Source: Algibacter pacificus (GTDB lineage: Bacteria > Bacteroidota > Bacteroidia > Flavobacteriales > Flavobacteriaceae). From it: a stretch of 64,000 bases of DNA. The DNA is taken from contig NZ_VOGY01000013.1 in assembly GCF_008033385.1 (NCBI RefSeq), positions 1 to 64,000 on the forward strand, given 5' to 3'. A model generated the notes under the pieces. That model worked only from the letters and a program-made list of their open reading frames with translations. It was not told where the DNA came from and searched no databases. Below, piece after piece: positions 18,454 through 26,563 of the stretch. Position 1 is the first letter of the stretch. Each line of letters begins with the position of its first letter. A program made the translations under genes and the position numbers.

Positions 18454-19032
18454 ATGAAAACATCGATTAAAAATTTAGCATTAATTGCATTCGTTGCGTT
18501 ATTTACACTTGCTTTTACAGCGATTGAAAAAGAACAAAAAACCATTAAAACAGAAAGTAGCAAAGTGGTTTGGAAGGGCTATAAAGTAACCGGTTCTCAC
18601 GAAGGAACCATAGATATTAAATCCGGTTCTTTAACATTTGAAGGCGATAAATTATCTGGTGGGACTATCACTATCGACATGACCTCTTTGGCATCAACCG
18701 ATTTAGAAGGCGAGTACAAAGGAAAGCTTGAAGGCCATTTAAAATCTGATGATTTTTTTGCCGTAACAACACACAGCACCGCCACTTTAGAGTTTACAAA
18801 CGTAGAAGCAATAAGTAAAAATGCGTATAACATTACAGGCGATTTAACCATAAAAGGAAACACAAACCCTGTAAATTTCACCCTTTCAATTTACGGAAAT
18901 AAAGCAACAGCAAATTTAAAAGTTGACAGAACTCAATATGGTGTAAAATATGGTTCGGCAAGCTTTTTCGATAACTTAAAAGATAAAGCTATTTACGATG
19001 AATTCGATTTAATTGCCGATTTAGAATTTTAA
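18454..19032 (+). CDS. YceI-family lipid-binding periplasmic protein
   Basis: 192 residues. A signal peptide (MKTSIKNLALIAFVALFTLAFTA) precedes a single YceI/lipocalin-like domain with typical strands: SKVVWKGYKVTGSHEGTIDI, SGGTITIDMTSL, HLKSDDFFAV and TLEFTNVEAI, then GDLTIKGNTNPVNFTLSI and the closing FDNLKDKAIYDEFDLIADLEF. Family proteins bind isoprenoid-type lipids in a beta-barrel cavity in the periplasm. Monocistronic with its own terminator. A CATCTTTG box at about 18409 is one mismatch from the promoter consensus. Family call is firm; the ligand is unknown. Confidence 0.92.
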   Translation: MKTSIKNLALIAFVALFTLAFTAIEKEQKTIKTESSKVVWKGYKVTGSHEGTIDIKSGSLTFEGDKLSGGTITIDMTSLASTDLEGEYKGKLEGHLKSDDFFAVTTHSTATLEFTNVEAISKNAYNITGDLTIKGNTNPVNFTLSIYGNKATANLKVDRTQYGVKYGSASFFDNLKDKAIYDEFDLIADLEF

Positions 19033-19058
19033 TAACCACTCATTTTTAAGTTTTAACG

Positions 19059-19092
19059 AGAGACGATCAGCAATGAACGTCTCTTTTTTTTT
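19059..19092 (+). terminator. Intrinsic terminator of the YceI gene
   Basis: AGAGACG (19059-19065) pairs with CGTCTCT (19078-19084), followed by eight further T; 27 bp after the stop. Confidence 0.85.
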
Positions 19093-19161
19093 GTTTTTCA
19101 GGTTTCTATTTTACACATTGAAAAGCCTATCTTTGAAAACTCTTAAAAGAAACTTCATTTT

Positions 19162-19767
19162 ATGCCATTTAAAAAATTAATCGAGCCCTTAAAAAACACA
19201 CTTGAACACAAAGGATTTGAAAGCCCTTTACCGCTGCAAAAGAAAATTTTATCCAAAATCAAAGGAGGCTCCAGCTTATATGTTTACGCGCCAAAAAATT
19301 CGGGGAAAACATCGAGCATTATGATAAGTGTGGTACAAAAACTAAAAAAGGCTTTTGAAGATGCGCCAAGAGCTTTAATTTTTGTAAAAGACAAACAAAC
19401 CGCACTAGATTTAGAACTCGAATTTAAGAGCTACACACGAGGTACCGATTTAAGAATTTACTGTGCTTACGACGAAAAATCTATAGACGACCAAAAAGAT
19501 GAAATTTATTACGGTACCGATATTATTATTGCAACTCCAAAACGTTTAAACCGATTATTTTATTTAAACGGGGTTAATTTAAACAGACTTCAAATGTGCA
19601 TTGTAGACGATGCCGATTTTTTATTTAGAAACAATGGTTTTGCCGAAGTAACACGAACTCCCGAAAGTATTGGTAAATGCCAATATTTAGTATTTGCAGA
19701 AAAACACGACCCTCGTTTTGACCGATGGGAAGACACCTTTATGTATCACGCTCAAGTAATAAAATGA
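19162..19767 (+). CDS. Single-domain DEAD/DEAH-like ATPase protein
   Basis: 201 residues. It matches only the first RecA-like domain of a DEAD-box helicase: Q-motif-like FESPLPLQKKIL (~20-31), Walker A variant APKNSGKTS (~44-52), RALIFVKDKQTALDLE (motif Ia region), IIIATPKRL (motif Ib region), and VDDADFLF in place of DEAD (motif II). The second helicase domain is absent, and no remnant of it follows in any frame: the stop is followed by a gene on the other strand. It is therefore a short family rather than a frameshift. RNA or DNA unwinding alone is unlikely; it may be a regulatory or non-catalytic protein. Function unknown. Confidence 0.8.
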   Translation: MPFKKLIEPLKNTLEHKGFESPLPLQKKILSKIKGGSSLYVYAPKNSGKTSSIMISVVQKLKKAFEDAPRALIFVKDKQTALDLELEFKSYTRGTDLRIYCAYDEKSIDDQKDEIYYGTDIIIATPKRLNRLFYLNGVNLNRLQMCIVDDADFLFRNNGFAEVTRTPESIGKCQYLVFAEKHDPRFDRWEDTFMYHAQVIK

Positions 19768-19846
19768 TAACTTTTATCCTCTTAAGTTATTTTACCAAAT
19801 TTGCAAACACCTGTTTAGCGTAAAGCAAAATATCTGTTTTAAAACA

Positions 19847-20527
19847 TTATAATTCATTTTTAAAACGCGAATTTTCTTGATGGTGCTTTATCGCTTGTCT
19901 AGACAATAAAACGCCTATAAAAAGGGAAAGAAAAGCGCCAATCCAAATGCCCGGAATAGAATCGATGAATAAGAAGAAATCGTATGCGCCATGAAAAACA
20001 ATCGCTAAAACTAAACCCGAGAGGTTTAAAACAACTTTGTTATTCGAGAACTTTGCTTTCCCCATAAAATACCCCATTAAAACACCAAAAGTGGCATGCG
20101 CAGGAATGGCCGTAATAGCACGTAAAAAAGCCGTTTCAAAACCACTTTCAAACACATAAAATATATTTTCGGTTGCAGCAAAACCCATAGAAACCATTAC
20201 GGCATAAACAATACCATCAAAAGCTTCGTTAAACGCTTTTCTATTTTGTGCAAAATAACGAACAATAACGTATTTGCTAAACTCTTCGGTTAAACCAACC
20301 ACGAAAAAAGCTTTTATAAATTGCTGCACCACATCCGAACGATCTTTAAGCGGTAAAAACCAATCGAAAACATAATACATAATTGAGGTGATAATAATAC
20401 TAATAACAGCACCTAAAACGAAAGCAATAAGCATTAATTGCTTAGGTTCTTTTTCGTATTTATCTTTCAAATAAACATAAATAATAATAAAAAATACAGG
20501 AGCAAGTGCAGCAAGCAGTAAAGCCAT
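19847..20527 (-). CDS. PrsW-family intramembrane metalloprotease
   Basis: 226 residues with about seven membrane segments. Family motifs are visible: EEFSKYVIVRYFA (~80-92, the EExxK motif), HATFGVLMGYFMG (~142-154) and VFHGAYDFFLF (~177-187). The glutamates and histidines are proposed zinc ligands in this family (related to CAAX proteases). In Bacillus, PrsW cuts an anti-sigma factor in the membrane; the substrate here is unknown. The gene follows the NUDIX gene by 22 bp on the same strand and is probably cotranscribed with it. Confidence 0.88.
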   Translation of the reverse strand: MALLLAALAPVFFIIIYVYLKDKYEKEPKQLMLIAFVLGAVISIIITSIMYYVFDWFLPLKDRSDVVQQFIKAFFVVGLTEEFSKYVIVRYFAQNRKAFNEAFDGIVYAVMVSMGFAATENIFYVFESGFETAFLRAITAIPAHATFGVLMGYFMGKAKFSNNKVVLNLSGLVLAIVFHGAYDFFLFIDSIPGIWIGAFLSLFIGVLLSRQAIKHHQENSRFKNEL

Positions 20528-20549
20528 GAGGGTGGTTTTATATAGGGTT

Positions 20550-21113
20550 TCAATCTATAGATGAAATACGCGCTTTTATTTTATCGAGCACAAATTCGTA
20601 ATACCCTTTGTTCGATGCTATAAAGTGATTATTAGTTGCACTTTGTTCTAAAAGCATTGTAAAGTCATTTAAAGTCACCAATTTTATAGCTTCCACTTCC
20701 TCCTCTTGTACAGTAAGTTCGGTAATGTCCACTTTTAATTCAGCAATAAAAACATGATGAAATTCATTATCTAAAATGGTATCATTGGCATAAGCCGTTT
20801 TATGCTTATTAACCCCAATTTTTATTAAATCGGTTGGTTTTAAGAGCAAGCCCAACTCTTCGTGAGTCTCACGAATAGCAGCCGTTTCAAAAGATTCGCC
20901 AGCATCAATATGTCCCGCAGCCGATACATCCCAAAGTAGAGGATAAATGGCTTTTTTATGCGAGCGTTGCTGAAGTAAAACGTCACCTTTAGCAGTAAAC
21001 AACCATAAATGAATGGTGTTATGAAACCAGCCGTTTTTATGAGCCTCAGATTTTAAAACCACCTCTCCTGTTGGTTGGCCCGTTTCGGTTACCCTATCAA
21101 TATATTCGTCCAT
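20550..21113 (-). CDS. NUDIX hydrolase (isopentenyl-diphosphate isomerase-like subgroup)
   Basis: 187 residues. The NUDIX box is complete, GHIDAGESFETAAIRETHEE plus LGL at ~67-89, with the metal-binding REtxEE core. The N-terminus (EYIDRVTETGQPTGEV....HKNGWFHNTIHLWLFT) resembles the Idi/YfcD branch that includes isopentenyl-diphosphate isomerase-like hydrolases. Cytoplasmic nucleoside-diphosphate-derivative pyrophosphatase; the substrate cannot be told from sequence. First gene of a probable two-gene unit with the PrsW protease gene. A terminator separates it from the upstream M42 gene. Confidence 0.88.
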   Translation of the reverse strand: MDEYIDRVTETGQPTGEVVLKSEAHKNGWFHNTIHLWLFTAKGDVLLQQRSHKKAIYPLLWDVSAAGHIDAGESFETAAIRETHEELGLLLKPTDLIKIGVNKHKTAYANDTILDNEFHHVFIAELKVDITELTVQEEEVEAIKLVTLNDFTMLLEQSATNNHFIASNKGYYEFVLDKIKARISSID

Positions 21114-21127
21114 AATCTTAGGATTAA

Positions 21128-21153
21128 AAAAGCCCCAAATACATGAGGCTTTT
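21128..21153 (-). terminator. Intrinsic terminator after the M42 peptidase gene
   Basis: AAAAGCC (21128-21134) against GGCTTTT (21147-21153); on the minus strand it ends in T residues. It lies between the M42 stop (21177) and the NUDIX start (21113). Confidence 0.7.
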
Positions 21154-21176
21154 ATGTTTTATTTTTTCTAATTTAA

Positions 21177-22265
21177 TTAGTCGAAATAACTAAACGTATC
21201 GCCATCTTTTATATTCAATAGCGTTTCGTAAATCATTTTAATGACGTTTTCAACATCATCGCGGTGTACCATTTCTACCGTAGTATGCATGTAGCGTAAT
21301 GGTAAAGAAATTAATGCAGACGCCACACCACCATTGCTATAAGCAAAAGCATCGGTATCTGTTCCTGTTGCTCTCGAAAGCGCAGAACGTTGAAAAGGAA
21401 TTCCTTTTGCTTCGGCCGTTTCCGTAATTAAATCGCGTAATTTTTGTTGTACTGCTGGTGCGTATGCAATAACAGGACCACTACCTAATTGAAGATCACC
21501 TTGAGTTTTCTTTTCAATCATTGGTGTGGTGGTATCGTGCGTTACATCGGTAACAATAGCCGCATTTGGCTTAATAGTTTGGGTAATCATTTCGGCACCA
21601 CGCAATCCAATTTCTTCTTGTACAGAATTGGTAATATATAATCCAAAAGGTAATTCTTTTTTATTCTCTTTTAGTAAACGCGCTACCTCAGCAATCATAA
21701 AACCACCCATACGGTTATCTAATGCGCGACACACAAATTTATCGCCATTTAAAATATGAAATTCATCGGGATACGTAATCACACACCCCACATGAACACC
21801 AAGTGCTTCAACTTCTTCTTTGGTTTTACAACCACAATCTATAAAAATATTATCTGGTTTTGGTGCTTCTTCATTTGTTCTACTACGTGTATGGATTGCT
21901 GGCCATCCAAAAACACCTTTTACAATACCGTTTTTTGTATGAATATTTACAATTTTACTCGGTGCTATTTGGTGGTCACTCCCACCATTTCTAATCACGT
22001 ATATTAATCCATCGTCCGAAATAAAATTCACATACCACGAAATTTCATCGGCATGCCCTTCAATAACCACTTTATATTTTGCGTCGGGATTAATAACCCC
22101 CACTGCTGTACCGTAAGTATCGGTAATAAATGTATCCACATACGGTTTTAAATAATCCATCCAAATTTTCTGCCCTTCCCATTCGTAGCCCGTTGGCGCT
22201 GCATTATTTAAATATTTTTCAAGAAAGTCCATCGACTTTTCATTCAGTATACTCTTATTTGCCAT
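21177..22265 (-). CDS. M42-family metalloaminopeptidase
   Basis: 362 residues. Cytosolic di-metal aminopeptidase of the TET/glutamyl aminopeptidase type. Visible family features: SPTGYEWEG-like APTGYEWEG near the N-terminus, VIEGHADEISW (~66-76, first metal His and Asp), RALDNRMGGF (~177-186, bridging Asp), VQEEIGLRGA (~211-220, catalytic Glu pair), VTDVTHDTT (~235, Asp ligand) and PLRYMHTTVEMVHRDDV (~323-339, last His ligand). Length is normal. It probably trims oligopeptides. It is divergent from the DUF4294 gene, an arrangement I associate with flavobacteria. Confidence 0.95.
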   Translation of the reverse strand: MANKSILNEKSMDFLEKYLNNAAPTGYEWEGQKIWMDYLKPYVDTFITDTYGTAVGVINPDAKYKVVIEGHADEISWYVNFISDDGLIYVIRNGGSDHQIAPSKIVNIHTKNGIVKGVFGWPAIHTRSRTNEEAPKPDNIFIDCGCKTKEEVEALGVHVGCVITYPDEFHILNGDKFVCRALDNRMGGFMIAEVARLLKENKKELPFGLYITNSVQEEIGLRGAEMITQTIKPNAAIVTDVTHDTTTPMIEKKTQGDLQLGSGPVIAYAPAVQQKLRDLITETAEAKGIPFQRSALSRATGTDTDAFAYSNGGVASALISLPLRYMHTTVEMVHRDDVENVIKMIYETLLNIKDGDTFSYFD

Positions 22266-22332
22266 GTTATTAAGTTTTGCACTAAAATAATAATATAAAT
22301 AGAAAAAAAATGTTTTACAGAGTGTAAATTAG

Positions 22333-22340
22333 TAATTTTG
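22333..22340 (+). promoter_or_regulatory. Minus-7 box for the DUF4294 gene
   Basis: TAATTTTG matches TAnnTTTG exactly. A TTTTAC about 18 bp upstream could act as minus-33. It lies 28 bp before the ATG at 22368, so the leader would be about 20 nt. Confidence 0.5.
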
Positions 22341-22367
22341 GGATACAAAATATTTTGTGGTTTTTAG

Positions 22368-23045
22368 ATGAAGTTTTTCAATTACATATTCTTACTATTT
22401 CCATGGTTACTCATCGCTCAAATAGATGAAGTCGCTCAGGATTCTATAGACCAAAAATACCTGATTATAAAAGGCGATTCTATCCCACGAACTTCGATAG
22501 ATTTAGAGCCAGTGATGATTTTACATCGACTTAAATTCAAAAACAGAGAAGAACGCATACGTTATCTTATTTTACGTCGGAAAACTCTAAAAGTCTATCC
22601 CTATGCTAAAATGGCGGCCGACCGTTTAGATTCGCTAACCAAACATTTGGCAACGCTAACTAAAAACAGAGACAAGAGACGATACACGAAAAAAATACAA
22701 AAATATATTGAAGGTGAATTTTCGGCGGAATTAAAAAAAATGAGTCGTACCGAAGGGCAGATTCTTGTAAAATTAATTCACCGACAAACTGGAAGAACAG
22801 CCTTCGATTTAGTAAAAGAATTACGTAACGGCTGGCGTGCCTTTTGGTATAATACCACGGCGAGCATGTTCGATATTTCATTAAAACGAGAATTCGATCC
22901 CGAAAATGAAATGGAAGATTATTTAATTGAAGATATCCTGCAACGCAACTTTCAAAGTGGAAGATTAGAACGCCAAGAATCTGTTATTCCATTCGATTTT
23001 TACAGTTTAGTTGATAAGTGGAGACATGAGCCCAAAAAACCATAA
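22368..23045 (+). CDS. DUF4294 domain protein, secreted
   Basis: 225 residues. A hydrophobic N-terminal signal (FFNYIFLLFPWLLIAQ) precedes the basic DUF4294 domain. The domain has characteristic RRKTLKVYPYAKMAADRLDSL, KKIQKYIEGEFSAELKKMSR, TEGQILVKLIHRQTGRTAFD and LRNGWRAFWYNTTASMFDISL. It is conserved in flavobacteria and probably periplasmic or membrane associated; no activity is known. It starts a plus-strand run with the hemolysin III and GNAT genes (spacing 3 bp, then a 4-bp overlap), which suggests a three-gene operon driven from 22333. Confidence 0.88.
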   Translation: MKFFNYIFLLFPWLLIAQIDEVAQDSIDQKYLIIKGDSIPRTSIDLEPVMILHRLKFKNREERIRYLILRRKTLKVYPYAKMAADRLDSLTKHLATLTKNRDKRRYTKKIQKYIEGEFSAELKKMSRTEGQILVKLIHRQTGRTAFDLVKELRNGWRAFWYNTTASMFDISLKREFDPENEMEDYLIEDILQRNFQSGRLERQESVIPFDFYSLVDKWRHEPKKP

Positions 23046-23048
23046 ATT

Positions 23049-23675
23049 ATGCGAATTCAAAGCCCTTTTGAAGAAAAAATGAATGCGTTAACCCATGGTA
23101 TTGGCGCTGCTTTAGGTATTGCAGCCTTGGTTTTGCTCATTGTTTTTAATAGCCATAAAACGCCTTGGAGTTTATTTAGCGTTATCGTTTACGGCATTTC
23201 GATTATTGTACTATTTACGGCTTCTACCCTCTACCATTCGGTAAAAAAAGAGAAGCAAAAACATATATTCCGCATTATAGATCACATTAGTATTTACATC
23301 TTAATTGCGGGAACTTACACGCCAGTATGCTTAATTACTCTTGAACAAAGTTTAGGTTGTCCCTTATTTTGGACGGTTTGGGGTATCGCTATTTTTGGCG
23401 TGATTTTAAAATTGTTTTTTACGGGCCGTTTCGAAATATTTTCCACCTTACTTTATTTAGTAATGGGCTGGCTTATTGTTTTCGATTTTTCTTATTTATC
23501 TGAAAACATCGGGAGCAACGGCATTCTATTTTTATTTGCCGGCGGCTTATCTTATACCATCGGCATTCTATTTTATGCCATTCAAAAAATACCGTTTAAT
23601 CATGTTATTTGGCACCTTTTTGTTTTAGCTGGTGCCATTTTTCATTTTTTTATGACTTTTTATTTTGTGATATGA
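23049..23675 (+). CDS. Hemolysin III / PAQR-family membrane protein
   Basis: 208 residues with about seven membrane helices. Hallmarks of the hemolysin III (YqfA/PAQR) family: EEKMNALTHGIGAALGIAAL near the start, STLYHSVKKEKQKHIFRIID (first metal-binding His), and the C-terminal HVIWHLFVLAGAIFHFFMTF with two more histidines. Family members are inner-membrane proteins proposed to act as metal-dependent hydrolases (ceramidase-like); the substrate here is unknown. It lies three bases after the DUF4294 gene. Confidence 0.92.
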   Translation: MRIQSPFEEKMNALTHGIGAALGIAALVLLIVFNSHKTPWSLFSVIVYGISIIVLFTASTLYHSVKKEKQKHIFRIIDHISIYILIAGTYTPVCLITLEQSLGCPLFWTVWGIAIFGVILKLFFTGRFEIFSTLLYLVMGWLIVFDFSYLSENIGSNGILFLFAGGLSYTIGILFYAIQKIPFNHVIWHLFVLAGAIFHFFMTFYFVI

Positions 23676-24163
23676 TTGAAATAAAAGCAGCAACGACCAA
23701 TTCAGAATTTAAAATTATTGAAGATTTAGCCCATCAAATTTGGCATCAGCATTATCCTGATATTATTGGGATAGCCCAAGTTGAATATATGCTGAACAAG
23801 TACAATTCCGCGAAAGCGATAACAGCCGATGTAAAAACAGGCACACAATTTTATTATTTAACCTTTGATGAAATTCCCGTGGGTTACACCGCAATTAAAG
23901 CAGAAAACGATATTTTATTCTTGAGTAAATTATATGTTTCCCAAGCATTTAGAGGCAAAGGCATTGGCAAATGCGCTTTAAATTTTATAGATGAAGAAGC
24001 AAAAAAACAGCAACTTTCTGCAATTAGATTAAAAGTAAATAAATACAATACCGCATCTATTTCGGCCTATGAAAAATTAGGATTTAAAACCATAAAAGCC
24101 TCCGTTACCGATATTGGAAACGGCTTTATCATGGACGATTTCGATATGGAAAAAAGCCTTTAG
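23672..24163 (+). CDS. GNAT-family N-acetyltransferase
   Basis: 163 residues from ATG 23672; the frame is open upstream, but that part lies inside the hemolysin III gene. The ATGA overlap with its stop suggests coupled translation. The acetyl-CoA-binding motif is clear: LSKLYVSQAFRGKGIGKCAL (~89-108, Q/RxxGxG/A form), followed by IRLKVNKYNTASISAYEKLGF. The start, IEIKAATTNSEFKIIEDLAHQIWHQHY, resembles IAA-acetyltransferase-like GNATs with the PDIIGIAQVEYML segment. Cytoplasmic; substrate unknown. Confidence 0.9.
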   Translation: MIEIKAATTNSEFKIIEDLAHQIWHQHYPDIIGIAQVEYMLNKYNSAKAITADVKTGTQFYYLTFDEIPVGYTAIKAENDILFLSKLYVSQAFRGKGIGKCALNFIDEEAKKQQLSAIRLKVNKYNTASISAYEKLGFKTIKASVTDIGNGFIMDDFDMEKSL

Positions 24164-24193
24164 TTTTAAGTTGCAACAATATGCAGTTGAGCC

Positions 24194-24622
24194 CTACCCT
24201 TCAATCACTTCTTTATATGCTTCAAAAAAAGCTTCAAATAAATTCATATTTACATTAAAGAATTCCATAACATCACGCCAAGTATTTTTGTTGTGGATGG
24301 ATACTTTTTGCTCCAAAGGCACATAAATTCTGGAAATTTCTTTTTCGTTATCTAAAAAATACGCTTCGTTGTAAATAGCATCGGGTAAATATTCGTCTAA
24401 TAAAATAGATTTTAAAGCCACGAGTTTTTCCCAATGATTAATTCGGTGTTCCAAATCGTCTTCGAGGTCTAAAGCGATTAATGCCGATTTATTATCAAAA
24501 TGAAATTTAAAACTTAAACCTTTCAATTTGGTATTGTATAATAACCACTTTCGTGGGAAAGATTTTCCGAAACTAGTCCAGAATTCTTCTCGCATTTTTC
24601 TTGATTCTTCTTTACTAAACAT
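24194..24622 (-). CDS. DUF4268 domain protein
   Basis: 142 residues, almost entirely one DUF4268 domain: FWTSFGKSFPRKWLLYNTK, GLSFKFHFDNKSALIALDLE and LEHRINHWEKLVALKSIL. The domain is found alone and at the C-terminus of nuclease-like proteins, and its role is unknown. It lies 60 bp downstream of the O-methyltransferase gene on the same strand with a small palindrome between, so the two may be cotranscribed. It converges with the GNAT gene. Confidence 0.82.
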   Translation of the reverse strand: MFSKEESRKMREEFWTSFGKSFPRKWLLYNTKLKGLSFKFHFDNKSALIALDLEDDLEHRINHWEKLVALKSILLDEYLPDAIYNEAYFLDNEKEISRIYVPLEQKVSIHNKNTWRDVMEFFNVNMNLFEAFFEAYKEVIEG

Positions 24623-24641
24623 TTAAAATATATGTTTTTCT

Positions 24642-24661
24642 ATTTCCGCGAAGGCGGAAAT
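24642..24661. repeat. REP-like palindrome
   Basis: ATTTCCGC (24642-24649), GAAG loop, GCGGAAAT (24654-24661): a perfect 8-bp stem with a purine tetraloop. Such CCGCGAAGGCGG elements are scattered between genes in many flavobacteria. A degenerate relative lies at 26506-26521. Confidence 0.6.
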
Positions 24662-24682
24662 CTCATTAATTTACAGTCCTAA

Positions 24683-25324
24683 TTACAATTTTCTACTCAC
24701 CGTCAACCCATCGCGAATAGGCAAAACCACAGTTTCTATTCTTGGGTCTTCTTTTAAAAGGGTGTTGTAATCTAAAACCGCTTTAGTCGATTTATCTTTA
24801 GGATCCAGCGGCTCGATCACTTTACCATGCCACAACACATTATCGGAAATAATGATACCACCAGGATTTAGCTTATCAATAATTAAATGAAAATAATTAA
24901 CGTAGTTGGGCTTATCGGCATCAATAAAAATTAAATCGAAGGTTTTATCGAGCTTTGGGATAATATCAATGGCATTCCCAAGATGCTGAAAAATTTGGTT
25001 TCCATATTCCGATTTATCGAAATATTTACGTTGAAAATCATACAATTCTTCATTCACATCAATGGTGTGTAACTCACCATCTTTCTGTAAACCTTCAGCT
25101 AAACATAAAGACGCATAACCTGTAAAAGTGCCGAGTTCCAAAATATTTTTCGGGTTTTTAAGTTTAGAAATCATGCTTAAAACACGCCCTTGGTATGGAC
25201 CACTTAGCATAATGGGCTGTAAAATTTTCTGATAGGTTTCGCGCGTAAGCTGCTGTAATAATGAAGGTTCGTCTTCAGAATGGTTTACAACGTAGGCGTC
25301 TAATTCTTCGGGTAAAAAGTGCAT
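24683..25324 (-). CDS. SAM-dependent O-methyltransferase (caffeoyl-CoA OMT-like family 3)
   Basis: 213 residues, normal for the family. The SAM-binding signature is present: ILELGTFTGYASLCLAEGL (~55-73), LHTIDVNEEL (acidic ribose-binding loop), and DLIFIDADKPNYVNYF (~129-144, metal and substrate Asp), then GGIIISDNVLWHGKV (~157-171) with the DN metal ligands. Cytoplasmic, Mg-dependent; the acceptor is unknown. It has its own promoter box and lies just downstream of the kynurenine gene run. A catechol-type substrate such as hydroxyanthranilate is conceivable but unproven. Confidence 0.92.
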   Translation of the reverse strand: MHFLPEELDAYVVNHSEDEPSLLQQLTRETYQKILQPIMLSGPYQGRVLSMISKLKNPKNILELGTFTGYASLCLAEGLQKDGELHTIDVNEELYDFQRKYFDKSEYGNQIFQHLGNAIDIIPKLDKTFDLIFIDADKPNYVNYFHLIIDKLNPGGIIISDNVLWHGKVIEPLDPKDKSTKAVLDYNTLLKEDPRIETVVLPIRDGLTVSRKL

Positions 25325-25356
25325 TGAGAATTTGTTCTTTCGTAATGAATAAAAGG

Positions 25357-25364
25357 CAAAAGTA
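25357..25364 (-). promoter_or_regulatory. Minus-7 box for the O-methyltransferase gene
   Basis: TACTTTTG on the minus strand matches TAnnTTTG, placing the start point near 25350 with a leader of about 26 nt before the ATG at 25324. I see no good minus-33 TTG. Confidence 0.5.
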
Positions 25365-25413
25365 TTACTTTTTTATAATCTTTGGTCTTCTGAGAATTAA
25401 AAACGAGTTTGGG

Positions 25414-26496
25414 CTATCCTAAAATCCTTTTTACTAATTTTTCTTTAGCAACATCATCATCGCCACAAAGCCATTGTATCACGTTGTTTTCCCAAATATC
25501 ATCGTATTCCGTTTTGGTTATAATCTCACGGTCTACGGCTAAATCCAATATTTTCCCGGGGTATGACGATTGCTGATCACTTTCCATTTCCCCCAAAGGA
25601 TACGGATCATCAAGCCCCATAATCACCTGTTTTGAGCCGTGATTTTTAATCAGCAATTCTAAACCTCCAGTATCGTGCACCAACGTATCGAAGAAAATAT
25701 TTTTATGTCCTACGGCTTTTCTTGGGTGGTGTTTACCTTCGAATAAATCGGGTCTACCATCGAAACCTTGAATACGTCTACCCAAGTTTATTTGTGCTAA
25801 TTGTCCGCCATGCGCAAAACAAGTCCGCATGTTTGGGTATTTTTCTTGATACCCATTTAAGGTTAAAAAATGGTAGGCATCGCCACATTGTGCCAACATC
25901 CAAATAAGATGAAAACGCCAAGATGTGTTTTCTAATTTTATAAACTTTTCACCATCGTATGGATGAATTTCAACCGCTAAATTGTATTTGTTCGCCAGCT
26001 CGAAAATAGGCTCATTTTCTTCATCAAAAATACAACGCCATGTGCCAATAGTGTCCATATAGTGGGTTGGCAAACACAATAATTGCATGCCATGGGTTTC
26101 CACACAACGTTCAATTTCCCAACAGGCACTGCGCACAAAACCGGGATGCACCACAAAACCACAAGTAAATTTACTTGGGTGCTCGCGCTGAATTCGGGCA
26201 TTAAAATCGTTTTGAAACCGTAAGGCTTTTTTCATTTCTTCAACGCGAAGTCCGTTTCCATAAAGTTGCGATAAATTTAAAACAACGGCATGGTCGAGCT
26301 TATTGCGTTCCATCCATTCTAGCTTTTCGTCTAGAAAAAAACTAGAATCGGTAACGGGGCGTTTCCAATCTTTTTGAAGCATAAATTTCCGATCCTTATC
26401 CACCCAAAAAATGCCTTTTTCCTGCATAAAATCTGGTATTTCTTCTGGATAAGGAAGTAAGTGCGAATGCCCGTTAATTCTGAGTTTACGTTTCAT
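25414..26496 (-). CDS. Amidohydrolase-family decarboxylase, probably 2-amino-3-carboxymuconate-6-semialdehyde decarboxylase
   Basis: 360 residues. ACMSD converts 2-amino-3-carboxymuconate semialdehyde to 2-aminomuconate semialdehyde, sending kynurenine carbon away from NAD synthesis. Sequence support: the HxH metal motif at the start (INGHSHLLP, ~8-16), a central HPG/CLPTHYMD region, EIHPY (~217), FAHGGQ (~252-257) and GLDDPYP (~308, catalytic Asp region), all as in the ACMSD branch of amidohydrolases. It is about 20 residues longer than many ACMSDs. It directly follows the 3-hydroxyanthranilate dioxygenase gene, whose product is its expected substrate; this context is the main reason for the specific call. 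Confidence 0.82.
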   Translation of the reverse strand: MKRKLRINGHSHLLPYPEEIPDFMQEKGIFWVDKDRKFMLQKDWKRPVTDSSFFLDEKLEWMERNKLDHAVVLNLSQLYGNGLRVEEMKKALRFQNDFNARIQREHPSKFTCGFVVHPGFVRSACWEIERCVETHGMQLLCLPTHYMDTIGTWRCIFDEENEPIFELANKYNLAVEIHPYDGEKFIKLENTSWRFHLIWMLAQCGDAYHFLTLNGYQEKYPNMRTCFAHGGQLAQINLGRRIQGFDGRPDLFEGKHHPRKAVGHKNIFFDTLVHDTGGLELLIKNHGSKQVIMGLDDPYPLGEMESDQQSSYPGKILDLAVDREIITKTEYDDIWENNVIQWLCGDDDVAKEKLVKRILG

Positions 26497-26505
26497 GGGT
26501 TATAT

Positions 26506-26521
26506 TTCAGCGAAAGCGGAA
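26506..26521. repeat. Degenerate REP-like palindrome
   Basis: TTCAGC - GAAA - GCGGAA, with five of six pairs, in the 67-bp gap between the dioxygenase and decarboxylase genes. It resembles the element at 24642-24661. Confidence 0.4.
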
Positions 26522-26563
26522 CACGTTTTTTGGTTATACTTATAAATCGAATGCTTTGAACAC

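Noticed and set aside
19162-19767. DEAD protein as a frameshifted pseudogene
   Set aside because: No helicase domain 2 motifs follow in any frame before the convergent PrsW gene, so a simple frameshift or premature stop does not explain its length.
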